Assembly (NCBI GenBank): GCA_041605955.1
Contig: JBFIXI010000061.1
Location: forward strand, 1 to 26,037
Length of the DNA: 26,037 bases
Reading direction: 5' to 3'
From: JAHEJX01 sp041605955
GTDB lineage: Bacteria > Actinomycetota > Acidimicrobiia > Spongiisociales > UBA5794
This document shows, in pieces, positions 20,719 through 26,037 of this stretch. The first letter of the stretch is position 1. Every line of letters begins with the position of its first letter. A program made the position numbers and the translations under genes. The notes under the pieces are model-generated. The model did no database searches. It was not told where the DNA came from and saw nothing but the letters and a program-made list of their open reading frames with translations.

Positions 20719-21234
20719 ATGGACGACTACGTGGATGAAGTAATCGCGGGATGGGCCGCCATCAAACCCGGCCTCGACACGTCTGCGGTGGCGGTGGTAT
20801 CCCGCATACTGCGCTCCGCCCAGCTGCTGCAGGCTCACCTCGATGAGGTGGCTGCCGGGCGTGAGCTCAGTCACAAGGGTGACCTCGACACGCTGACTGC
20901 GTTGCGCCGCGCCGGCAAGACGGAGGGGTTGAGCCCCACCGCCCTGGCCCAGATCGGCCAGGTGACATCCGGCGGTATGACCAATCGGCTGGATCGGCTC
21001 GAAGCAGCCGGACTCATACGGCGCCGACCTCACCCGGCCGACCGGCGGGCGGTGCGGGTGCATCTCACCGCAGCGGGCGAGCGGCTCGCCGATGAGGCCT
21101 TCCTGGAGGGTTTGCGCCATCAGGAGACATTGCTGGCTGCCTTGACCGCATCTGAACGAAGCCACCTGGCAGATCTGCTGCGTCGGCTGCTCACCGCCCT
21201 GGGTGACGTACCTTTGGGAACCGAGCCGCAATAG
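20719..21234 (+). CDS. MarR-family transcriptional regulator
   Basis: A 171-residue winged-helix repressor. The DNA-binding domain (about 50-130) has the recognition helix in LSPTALAQIGQVTSGGMTNR and the wing ending ADRRAVRVHLTAAGERL, the classic MarR DRR-(A/S)-x-V pattern. Flanking helices form the dimer interface. MarR proteins usually repress their own gene and a neighbour until a small molecule binds. Here a repeat cluster overlaps its own -10 box and lies between it and the divergent three-gene operon, so those are its likely targets. The ATG seems leaderless. The effector is unknown. Confidence 0.92.
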   Translation: MDDYVDEVIAGWAAIKPGLDTSAVAVVSRILRSAQLLQAHLDEVAAGRELSHKGDLDTLTALRRAGKTEGLSPTALAQIGQVTSGGMTNRLDRLEAAGLIRRRPHPADRRAVRVHLTAAGERLADEAFLEGLRHQETLLAALTASERSHLADLLRRLLTALGDVPLGTEPQ

Positions 21235-21259
21235 CCGGCGTCGTGCGATCATTGCCGGC

Positions 21260-22483
21260 GTGCCGCCGCTGCCGCCGCCAGATCCGAAGCTGCCCGCATT
21301 GGGGATTCTCCTCGGCGACGAAGCTCCGGCCGTCCTCTCTGCGGCCATTGCCGATGCGGGTCTGACTGTACGGCACGCCACTCCGGTTCAAGTCCGCTAC
21401 TCCCCCGGAAGATCGGTGATAGTGCAATACCGCACCTCGATCGCCGCTCCGGCCGCCACCACCGGCACGGCCACCTTCGTGGCTGCCGCCGGAGTATCCG
21501 TCCCCGACGGAGTCCCGATCGTCTCTGCCTCGGATTTACAGATCGCGGTGTGGAGGTTCCCTCGTGATCCCTTCCTCCCCGGCCTGCCATCGGCGGTCGA
21601 CCCGATGCGGGCCGCGGATCTGTTGGCGGCGCTGGGTGGTCGCGACGAAGTCGTCGCGGTCACCACACGGGCCTATCGCGCCACCCGTCGGGCGGTCGTC
21701 GAGGTCCGGGGCCGCGCCGCGACCTTCTACATGAAGGTGCTGCCCCCGAAGCGTATTGCCGCCCTCCAACAGCGGCACGTCGGGCTGGCGCCGCATCTGC
21801 CCGTGCCTCGTAGCCTGGGCTGGTCCCGCACCCAGGGGGTCGTGGCCATGCAGGCGCTAGCCGGCCGGACGTTGCGGCGCGCCCTCGAGGCGGGAGAGCG
21901 CGAGTTGCCGTCGCCACGAGCCATCGTCAGCCTGTTGGACCGCTTTCCGCCCCCCACAACAGATACCCCGCCCGTGGCCGCCGCCTACCAGCGAGCCCCC
22001 CAGCACGCCAAGCTGCTCAGGACGGTCCTGCCTGAATGCGCCGGCCGGATTAGCCCCATCGTCAGCGCCGTCACCGCGGCGGGCAGCGACGAACCCGTCG
22101 TCACCGTCCACGGTGACTTCCACTCTTCACAGGTGCTCACAGATTCGGGCCGGATCGTCGGCCTGGTCGATGTCGACACGGCCGGGCGCGGCCAACGTAT
22201 GGACGACCTGGCGAACCTCGTGGGCCAGTTGGCCACAGTTGCCCTCAGCGCGGAGCGCCGGGAAGCTTTCGACGAGTACATCCGGCTCCTGCTCGAGGAT
22301 TTCGACAGCCGGTCGGAACCGGCGACGTTGCGGCTGAGGATCGCCGCCGTCATCTTGGGGTTGGCTACCGGGCCGTTTCGTGTCCAGTTGGACGATTGGC
22401 CTGCGGAGACACTTCGTCGTATCGATCTCGCGGCAGCGTGGGTCGATTCCGCGGCCGGCGAAAAAATCCCGATTACCCCGTAA
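21260..22483 (+). CDS. Aminoglycoside phosphotransferase (APH)-fold kinase family protein
   Basis: About 407 residues with a protein-kinase-like APH fold. The catalytic loop reads VTVHGDFHSSQVL (His284, Asp286), in which the usual metal-binding Asn is Gln291. The metal-binding Asp lies in IVGLVDVDTAGRG, followed by MDDLANLVG typical of the family. Upstream, VEVRGRAATFYMKVLPP has the ATP-contacting Lys. Relatives phosphorylate small molecules such as sugars, choline or antibiotics; the substrate here is unknown. The start is uncertain: GTG 21260 fits the family length and lies 25 bases after the MarR stop, whereas an upstream ATG at 21203 would overlap marR by 32 bases. It may be cotranscribed with marR. 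Confidence 0.82.
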   Translation: MPPLPPPDPKLPALGILLGDEAPAVLSAAIADAGLTVRHATPVQVRYSPGRSVIVQYRTSIAAPAATTGTATFVAAAGVSVPDGVPIVSASDLQIAVWRFPRDPFLPGLPSAVDPMRAADLLAALGGRDEVVAVTTRAYRATRRAVVEVRGRAATFYMKVLPPKRIAALQQRHVGLAPHLPVPRSLGWSRTQGVVAMQALAGRTLRRALEAGERELPSPRAIVSLLDRFPPPTTDTPPVAAAYQRAPQHAKLLRTVLPECAGRISPIVSAVTAAGSDEPVVTVHGDFHSSQVLTDSGRIVGLVDVDTAGRGQRMDDLANLVGQLATVALSAERREAFDEYIRLLLEDFDSRSEPATLRLRIAAVILGLATGPFRVQLDDWPAETLRRIDLAAAWVDSAAGEKIPITP

Positions 22484-22534
22484 CCCACCTGGGCACCGCG
22501 TCGGTTACCCCTGCAAGAGCGACGTGCGGGCCAC

Positions 22535-22615
22535 GCGATCTCTTGGGTGGCCTCATAAGGCGGCTGCTGCCACGGCCCGCCGGACTGAGGACCGGACCAG
22601 GACCCAAGAGATCGC
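22535..22615 (+). ncRNA. Leader RNA element: 14-bp inverted repeat enclosing 53 nt
   Basis: GCGATCTCTTGGGT at 22535-22548 is the exact reverse complement of 22602-22615. The 53-nt interior is GC rich with shorter self-complementary parts (GGCGGCTGCTGCC, CCGGACTGAGGACCGG). It ends 24 bases before the ATG of the acidic repeat protein, and an AGAAAGGAAG ribosome site follows it. It is either a structured 5' UTR or a small RNA. I do not recognise a known riboswitch class. Confidence 0.5.
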
Positions 22616-22639
22616 CCAGAAAGGAAGCGAACACAACCC

Positions 22640-23065
22640 ATGTCAATCAACAGGAACTGGAAAGTTGTCGGGGGAACGGTGGCTGCCGCGGTCGCCCTTG
22701 GGAGTACCGCCGCGCTGGCCCAATCGGGGAACGATCTACCGGACCCGATTGATCTCGACGATGTGGTCACCATCGACCAAGTCACCCCGGCGACGGTCGC
22801 TTCGCTCTTCGAGGATCCCCCCACGATCACCCTGGACGACTCGGTGGCGTCGCCTGTAGACAGTGAGTCGGTTGCCAGCGCCGAGTCTGCCGACAGCCCA
22901 GAATCTCCAGAGAGCCCAGATTCCGCGGAGAGCCCAGATTCCGCGGAGAGCCCAGAATCCGCCGACAGCCCAGAATCTGCCGACAGCCCGGAATCTCCCG
23001 ACAGTCCAGAGTCCCCGGACAGTCCGGAATCCCCCGACTCAGCGGATTCCCCGGACGAGGACTAG
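22640..23065 (+). CDS. Secreted acidic protein with Ser-(Pro/Ala)-(Glu/Asp) repeats
   Basis: A 141-residue exported protein. It has a Sec signal peptide (about 1-28, ending in ALA) and a short acidic region with PDPIDLDDVVTIDQVTP and EDPPTITLDD. From about residue 80 it becomes about 20 consecutive tripeptides Ser-(Pro/Ala)-(Glu/Asp), ending SPDED. The mature protein is extremely acidic, with no Cys, Lys or Arg in the repeat, and should be disordered. Calcium or metal binding, wall linkage or charge shielding are possible roles, none shown. The ATG follows AAAGGAAG. A long inverted-repeat leader precedes it and two hairpins follow. Confidence 0.82.
   Translation: MSINRNWKVVGGTVAAAVALGSTAALAQSGNDLPDPIDLDDVVTIDQVTPATVASLFEDPPTITLDDSVASPVDSESVASAESADSPESPESPDSAESPDSAESPESADSPESADSPESPDSPESPDSPESPDSADSPDED
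22876..23058 (+). repeat. 9-bp repeats encoding S-(P/A)-(E/D) triplets
   Basis: About 20 tandem 9-base units, mainly AG(C/T)CC(A/G)GA(A/T/C)-like, inside the acidic protein gene. Third-base variation is high, so the repeat is kept at protein level more than at DNA level, except for one nearly identical 18-base pair of units around 22912-22947. Confidence 0.85.
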
Positions 23066-23084
23066 GCCAAACCCCGAGGCCTAG
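23062..23084. other. Hairpin overlapping the stop codon of the acidic protein gene
   Basis: CTAGGCC (23062-23068, containing the TAG stop) pairs with GGCCTAG (23078-23084) across a 9-base loop. It is immediately followed by the main terminator hairpin. Confidence 0.5.
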
Positions 23085-23087
23085 CAA

Positions 23088-23120
23088 GCAACACTCCCGG
23101 AGACCCTCCGGGAGTGTTGC
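23088..23120. terminator. Bidirectional hairpin terminator
   Basis: GCAACACTCCCGGAG (23088-23102) pairs perfectly with 23106-23120 over a 3-base loop, giving a 15-bp stem. It separates the acidic repeat gene from the convergent MscS-type gene ending at 23136. Confidence 0.85.
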
Positions 23121-23135
23121 GCGTTCATCGGCGGA

Positions 23136-24032
23136 TCAGCTCGATTCGACGTGCACCGGCCCCTTGAAATACGTGCGAACGGTGGGGTACGCCAGATCGA
23201 GATCGGGATGGGCGGCGATGGCGTCCAGCACGTCGCGCCACACCGACTGTTCGATGCCGCGTCGAGTTCGCGGGTCGACGAGGAACCGCGCAGTGAGCAG
23301 AACACCGCTGTCCTTGACGGTCAGATAGACGGTGGGGGTCAACACGCCGAGCTTGATGTGATAGCTCCTAGCGGCCTCGCGGATCCGCGATCCGGCCCGC
23401 GCCTCGATATCGGGGGCAGCTCGCCTGACGATGTCGAGCAGGACCTCCTCACCGGCCCGCCAGTCCGATTCGAAGGTGAGCAGCACCGGAACCTCATGCC
23501 ATACAAACTCGAATCCCTCCGTGTAGTTGGCGACCAGCTCCGCGAACAGCAGTCCGTTGGGAACGTGGACCAAGCGACCGGTGGCTTGCTCGGCGTCGAC
23601 CCAGTTACCCACCTCGGCAACTGTGAACCGGAACAACCGGATGTCCAACACATCGCCTTTGGTGCCGGCTATCTCGATCCGATCGCCGACGCGGAACGGG
23701 CGGCGGATGACGATGTATCCCCATCCGGCCACATTCTTGAGAACGTCGGCGAGGGCAATCGCCAAGCCGGCGGAGACGACGGCCAAGTACGTTGCCAGGC
23801 TCGATACCGACTCCAGCCAGATCCAAGCCAGCGCCGGTAACACGACGAGGGTGGCGGCGTAGGTGGCCAGCTTGCCGGTTCGATAGACAACCTCGGTCTC
23901 GTCGGTCCTCCTATGCACCGCCCGCCTGGCCAGGGCGCGGGCGACAAGCGCCAAGATGATGACAACGAGCGAGGCGATGATCTTGGCTTGGGCTTCCGCC
24001 GAGATCCCGAGCTGTTCGGTAATCCAACTCAA
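23136..24032 (-). CDS. MscS-family mechanosensitive ion channel
   Basis: A 298-residue small-conductance mechanosensitive channel protein that releases solutes on osmotic downshift. Three hydrophobic spans lie at about 17-36, 58-76 and 80-105; the last is the pore helix TYLAVVSAGLAIALADVLKN, followed by the MscS core RRPFRVGDRIEIAGTKGDV and VHVPNGLLFAELVANYT. The C-terminal part (about 180-290) is the alpha/beta vestibule. Length is close to E. coli MscS (286). The start is TTG at 24032 behind GAGG. The gene converges with the acidic repeat gene across a strong terminator. Confidence 0.9.
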   Translation of the reverse strand: MSWITEQLGISAEAQAKIIASLVVIILALVARALARRAVHRRTDETEVVYRTGKLATYAATLVVLPALAWIWLESVSSLATYLAVVSAGLAIALADVLKNVAGWGYIVIRRPFRVGDRIEIAGTKGDVLDIRLFRFTVAEVGNWVDAEQATGRLVHVPNGLLFAELVANYTEGFEFVWHEVPVLLTFESDWRAGEEVLLDIVRRAAPDIEARAGSRIREAARSYHIKLGVLTPTVYLTVKDSGVLLTARFLVDPRTRRGIEQSVWRDVLDAIAAHPDLDLAYPTVRTYFKGPVHVESS

Positions 24033-24154
24033 CTAGAACTACCTCTGTTTCAGGGAGCCGGGTGAGCGGCTCCGGCGTTGACACCCGAGGCGTGTCGAGA
24101 AAACGTGCTCAGCGACTGGCCTTCAAATGTCAGCCGCGTCGCGCTCAGGGTACT

Positions 24155-24160
24155 AATAAT
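24155..24160 (+). promoter_or_regulatory. Putative -10 box (AATAAT) before LapA-domain gene
   Basis: AATAAT, five of six matching TATAAT, ends 7 bases before ATG 24168 in a local AT-rich patch. No ribosome site follows. Confidence 0.4.
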
Positions 24161-24167
24161 TGTCCTC

Positions 24168-24419
24168 ATGAACGCGACACCCCCGGACAGCGCAGGTCCT
24201 CGGTTCGATGCCGCCTTCTGGCGCAGGGCGGGGCCGGCCATCGCCGCCTTGGTCCTCTTCATCGTCTTCGTCGTGCAGAACGCCGAGTCCGTGAAGATCC
24301 GGTTTCTCTGGTGGTCGATCACCACGCCTCGCATCATTGTCCTCTTGGGGGCGGCGGTGATCGGAGTCCTGACATGGGAGCTGGTGCGCGCCCTCATTCG
24401 CCGGCGCGAGGGCCGGTGA
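24168..24419 (+). CDS. LapA domain (DUF1049) membrane protein
   Basis: An 83-residue protein with two membrane helices joined by a short polar hairpin: AAFWRRAGPAIAALVLFIVF, then VVQNAESVKIRFLWWSITTP and a second helix IIVLLGAAVIGVLTWELV, ending in Arg-rich residues. The FVVQN-x5-(I/V)-x-F-L-x-W pattern is the hallmark of LapA/DUF1049 proteins. In Gram-negatives LapA acts in lipopolysaccharide assembly; in actinobacteria the role is unknown. ATG 24168 is chosen over 24078 because the longer form adds an unlikely leader and a -10 box lies just before 24168. Confidence 0.82.
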   Translation: MNATPPDSAGPRFDAAFWRRAGPAIAALVLFIVFVVQNAESVKIRFLWWSITTPRIIVLLGAAVIGVLTWELVRALIRRREGR

Positions 24420-24443
24420 AACCGCTGCTCATCTAGGGCACCG

Positions 24444-24449
24444 TAAAGT
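24444..24449 (+). promoter_or_regulatory. Putative -10 box (TAAAGT), leaderless start
   Basis: TAAAGT fits TANNNT and is followed by 6 bases and the ATG at 24456, without a ribosome site. Confidence 0.5.
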
Positions 24450-24455
24450 GCCCGG

Positions 24456-25322
24456 ATGGCGAGGGTGACTATCACGGGCAGCGGTTCGCCGATCATGGTG
24501 CCGGGGCGCGCCGGCCCGGGCGTGCTCGTCGAGATAGGCGATACCAAGCTGCAATTCGACGTGGGCCGCGCCACCTCCCTGCGGCTCACCGAGGCCGGCG
24601 TTCGATTGCCCGACCTGACCGCAGTCTTCATCACCCACCACCACAGCGACCACCTCGTCGGCCTGAGCGAATTGGCGATGAGCACGTGGCTCGAGCAGTG
24701 GGGAACGGCGACTCCCCCGCTCGAGGTGTATGCGCCGGATGGGCCCGCCGCGGACATCGCCGAGCACGTTCTCGACGTCTGGGAGAACGAGATGACGATG
24801 CGAGCGGCCCACACCGGTCGAGTCAACAATGCGGCCATCCGAGTGATGCGCTTCGCCTCGGCCGATACTCCGCAGCCCGTGTTCGACAACGCGGACGCCA
24901 CCGTCACCGCCGTCCAGGTACGCCACGAACCGGTGGTCCCCGCCGTTGCCTACCGGGTCGACTCTGCGGTCGGCTCCGTGGTCATCAGCGGTGACACCGC
25001 CATCTGCTCGACGTTGGAGCGGATCGCGACTGGAGCCACCGTCCTGGTTCAAGAGGCTTTCCGCTCGGCGGCGGTTCCCGATGGTTACCTTTCGGACAAG
25101 GATTCCATCGCCGCCTACCACTCGGAGGTGACCGAGATCGGCGAGATGGCAGATCGTGCTGGAGTCGGCACTTTGCTGCTTACTCACATCATCCCGCCCC
25201 CCGCAAGCGCGGAGGACAAAGTGGCCATCATCAACGACATCAGGCGCGCCGGCTACCGCGGGCCCGTGGTCGTAGCCGAGGATCTCGACCACGTCGACTT
25301 CGCCCCGCACGCCAGGCGCTGA
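24456..25322 (+). CDS. Metallo-beta-lactamase-fold hydrolase (RNase Z-like)
   Basis: A 288-residue zinc hydrolase of the MBL superfamily in the RNase Z/arylsulfatase branch. The dinuclear zinc motif is FITHHHSDHLVGL (about residues 58-70). Later ligands fit the His in VRHEPVVPAVAYRV (about 152), the Asp in VVISGDTA (about 180) and the His in LLLTHIIPP (about 248). It lacks the flexible exosite arm of true tRNase Z, so tRNA 3' processing is not implied; hydrolysis of a small ester, sulfate or phosphate is as likely. The ATG 24456 seems leaderless. It starts 36 bases after the LapA-domain gene. Confidence 0.88.
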   Translation: MARVTITGSGSPIMVPGRAGPGVLVEIGDTKLQFDVGRATSLRLTEAGVRLPDLTAVFITHHHSDHLVGLSELAMSTWLEQWGTATPPLEVYAPDGPAADIAEHVLDVWENEMTMRAAHTGRVNNAAIRVMRFASADTPQPVFDNADATVTAVQVRHEPVVPAVAYRVDSAVGSVVISGDTAICSTLERIATGATVLVQEAFRSAAVPDGYLSDKDSIAAYHSEVTEIGEMADRAGVGTLLLTHIIPPPASAEDKVAIINDIRRAGYRGPVVVAEDLDHVDFAPHARR

Positions 25323-25331
25323 TCAGCATCC

Positions 25332-25574
25332 TCAGACTGTGAGGAACTGCTCGATCTTGCTCTGGGCCGCCTCCATTACCTGATTGGTCAAACTGCTGAG
25401 CGCCCGGGCTATTGCCAGCTCCTCGCCCACCACCGGCATCGGGCGATCTTTGGGATTGCGCCTCGCTCGGCCGGTCGCTTCGAAGTGCTCGCCGCGCAGA
25501 TTCAGCTCGACAAAGGCCAGCGTCTGATCCTGGTCCTCGTCGATGTGGACATGGATGTCCAGCTCCTGCTGCAT
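25332..25574 (-). CDS. DUF1876 domain protein
   Basis: An 80-residue protein made wholly of a DUF1876 domain, found mostly in actinobacteria. Seen features are DIHVHIDEDQDQTLAFVELN, then ATGRARRNPKDRPMPVVGEE followed by LAIARALSSL. The GRARRNPKD and GEELAIARALSSL stretches are the conserved family core. The function is unknown; the domain adopts a small alpha/beta fold resembling dsRNA-binding domains. The ATG 25574 sits behind a perfect AAGGAGGTG. The longer frame from 25712 overlaps the terminator region and lacks a ribosome site. Confidence 0.87.
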   Translation of the reverse strand: MQQELDIHVHIDEDQDQTLAFVELNLRGEHFEATGRARRNPKDRPMPVVGEELAIARALSSLTNQVMEAAQSKIEQFLTV

Positions 25575-25624
25575 CGACACCTCCTTAGTGGTTCCCGTGC
25601 CCAGTTTGCAGGATGGGCCGCTGG

Positions 25625-25647
25625 GGAGAAAGGGGCTAATGGCCCCG
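25625..25647 (-). terminator. Intrinsic terminator of the lipoprotein gene
   Basis: On the minus strand GGGGC, loop CATTA, GCCCC (25646 to 25632) is followed by TTTCT. It lies 11 bases past the stop at 25658, the normal place for an intrinsic terminator. Confidence 0.65.
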
Positions 25648-25657
25648 GGCCCAACCG

Positions 25658-26037
25658 TCATGTACCGCAGCGGCGCCACTCCCGGTCGGCGCCGTTGGCC
25701 GATACGGTCCAATAACCGTCGCGGTCGACCTCCATGTCATAGATGACCGCGGTGTCGTCGAGGTCGATGTGGAGCCGATTCGTCTCGACCCGATAGCGCG
25801 CTTCACTGTTTCGCGGCGGGTCGTCGGTATCGCTGCCCCAGAAGGTGACCATCCGGCCATCTCGGTAGAAGGTGTGGGTCGAGCCGGCGGCATTGACTAT
25901 GAAGAACCAGCTCCCCAGGATGTCCGCAGCCAGATCTCCCGTGCCCGGCTGGTTCTCACAGAACACGAATGGGGCATCCACGGCGTCGTCGCCCCCGCAG
26001 GAGGGAGCCGCCAAGGCCATCAGCAAACCGGCGGCGA
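25658..26037 (-). CDS. Lipoprotein of unknown function, 5' end beyond the window
   Basis: The visible C-terminal 125 or so residues start inside a signal peptide (AAGLLMALAAPSC, lipobox Cys followed by GGDD), and the reading frame stays open to the window edge, so the start lies outside. The mature part has FVFCENQPG, ADILGSWFFIVNAAGSTHTF, RDGRMVTFWGSDTDD and two further beta strands (ARYRVETNRLHIDLDDTAVI, YDMEVDRDGYWTV), ending in EWRRCGT. The pattern of 'GSWFF...TFYRDGRM...RYRVE...L' resembles lipocalin-like lipoproteins that hold a small beta barrel; this is only a resemblance. Two Cys may form a disulfide. Confidence 0.78.
   Translation of the reverse strand, partial: AAGLLMALAAPSCGGDDAVDAPFVFCENQPGTGDLAADILGSWFFIVNAAGSTHTFYRDGRMVTFWGSDTDDPPRNSEARYRVETNRLHIDLDDTAVIYDMEVDRDGYWTVSANGADREWRRCGT

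Noticed and set aside
1..26037. Defence, toxin-antitoxin, biosynthetic or phage systems
   Set aside because: No restriction, Cas, toxin, NRPS/PKS, integrase, transposase or phage structural motif was seen in any credible frame.

Overview
The window is high-GC DNA with actinobacterial traits: an F420/PPOX-family flavin/deazaflavin oxidoreductase, a DUF222-HNH (13E12-type) protein, a DUF1876 protein, and several genes with a TANNNT -10 box ending 6-7 nt before the start codon, the arrangement of leaderless actinobacterial mRNAs. An acidimicrobial-type actinobacterium is a reasonable guess, but nothing here fixes the taxon. There are no rRNAs, CRISPR arrays, integrases or transposases.

Layout. 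1-3.6 kb: tRNA-Ala (with a truncated direct repeat of its 3' end), a quinone oxidoreductase, tRNA-Ile, a hairpin-rich non-coding stretch with a lipoprotein-gene relic, a twice-frameshifted ester cyclase gene, an F420/PPOX oxidoreductase and a frameshifted small secreted protein gene. 3.8-8.4 kb: a secreted subtilase with an 18-unit Trp pentapeptide tail, convergent with an acyl-CoA dehydrogenase. The latter is divergent from a secreted Cu-only-SOD-like protein across an intergenic region holding two GTCAC-N4-GTGAC palindromes. 8.5-13.4 kb: a family of modular lipoproteins, with two full genes sharing about 0.5 kb of 5' sequence but different C-termini, plus several broken fragments, interrupted by corA. 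13.6-16.3 kb: a DUF222-HNH protein, then a leftward operon of a tandem universal stress protein, a frameshifted TrkA-C-type regulator and a small membrane protein. 16.5-19.9 kb: an ABC substrate-binding lipoprotein, lgt with a small membrane protein, and an ABC ATPase with altered signature and switch motifs; no permease is present. 20-22.5 kb: three overlapping small genes divergent from a MarR regulator with a clear operator, then an APH-fold kinase. 22.5-26 kb: a secreted acidic S-(P/A)-(E/D) repeat protein behind a long inverted-repeat leader, an MscS-type channel, a LapA-domain protein, a metallo-beta-lactamase-fold hydrolase, a DUF1876 protein and a lipoprotein cut by the window end.

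Most genes are envelope, secretion or stress functions; Lgt would modify the several lipoproteins seen. Convergent gene pairs are usually separated by long perfect hairpins that can terminate both strands. The best candidate for something undescribed is the modular lipoprotein family, with a shared N-terminal cassette, exchanged C-termini, an orphan C-terminal copy with a nonsense codon and scattered relics. Several frameshifts (ester cyclase, small secreted protein, TrkA-C protein) could be true decay or assembly indels; the sequence alone cannot decide.
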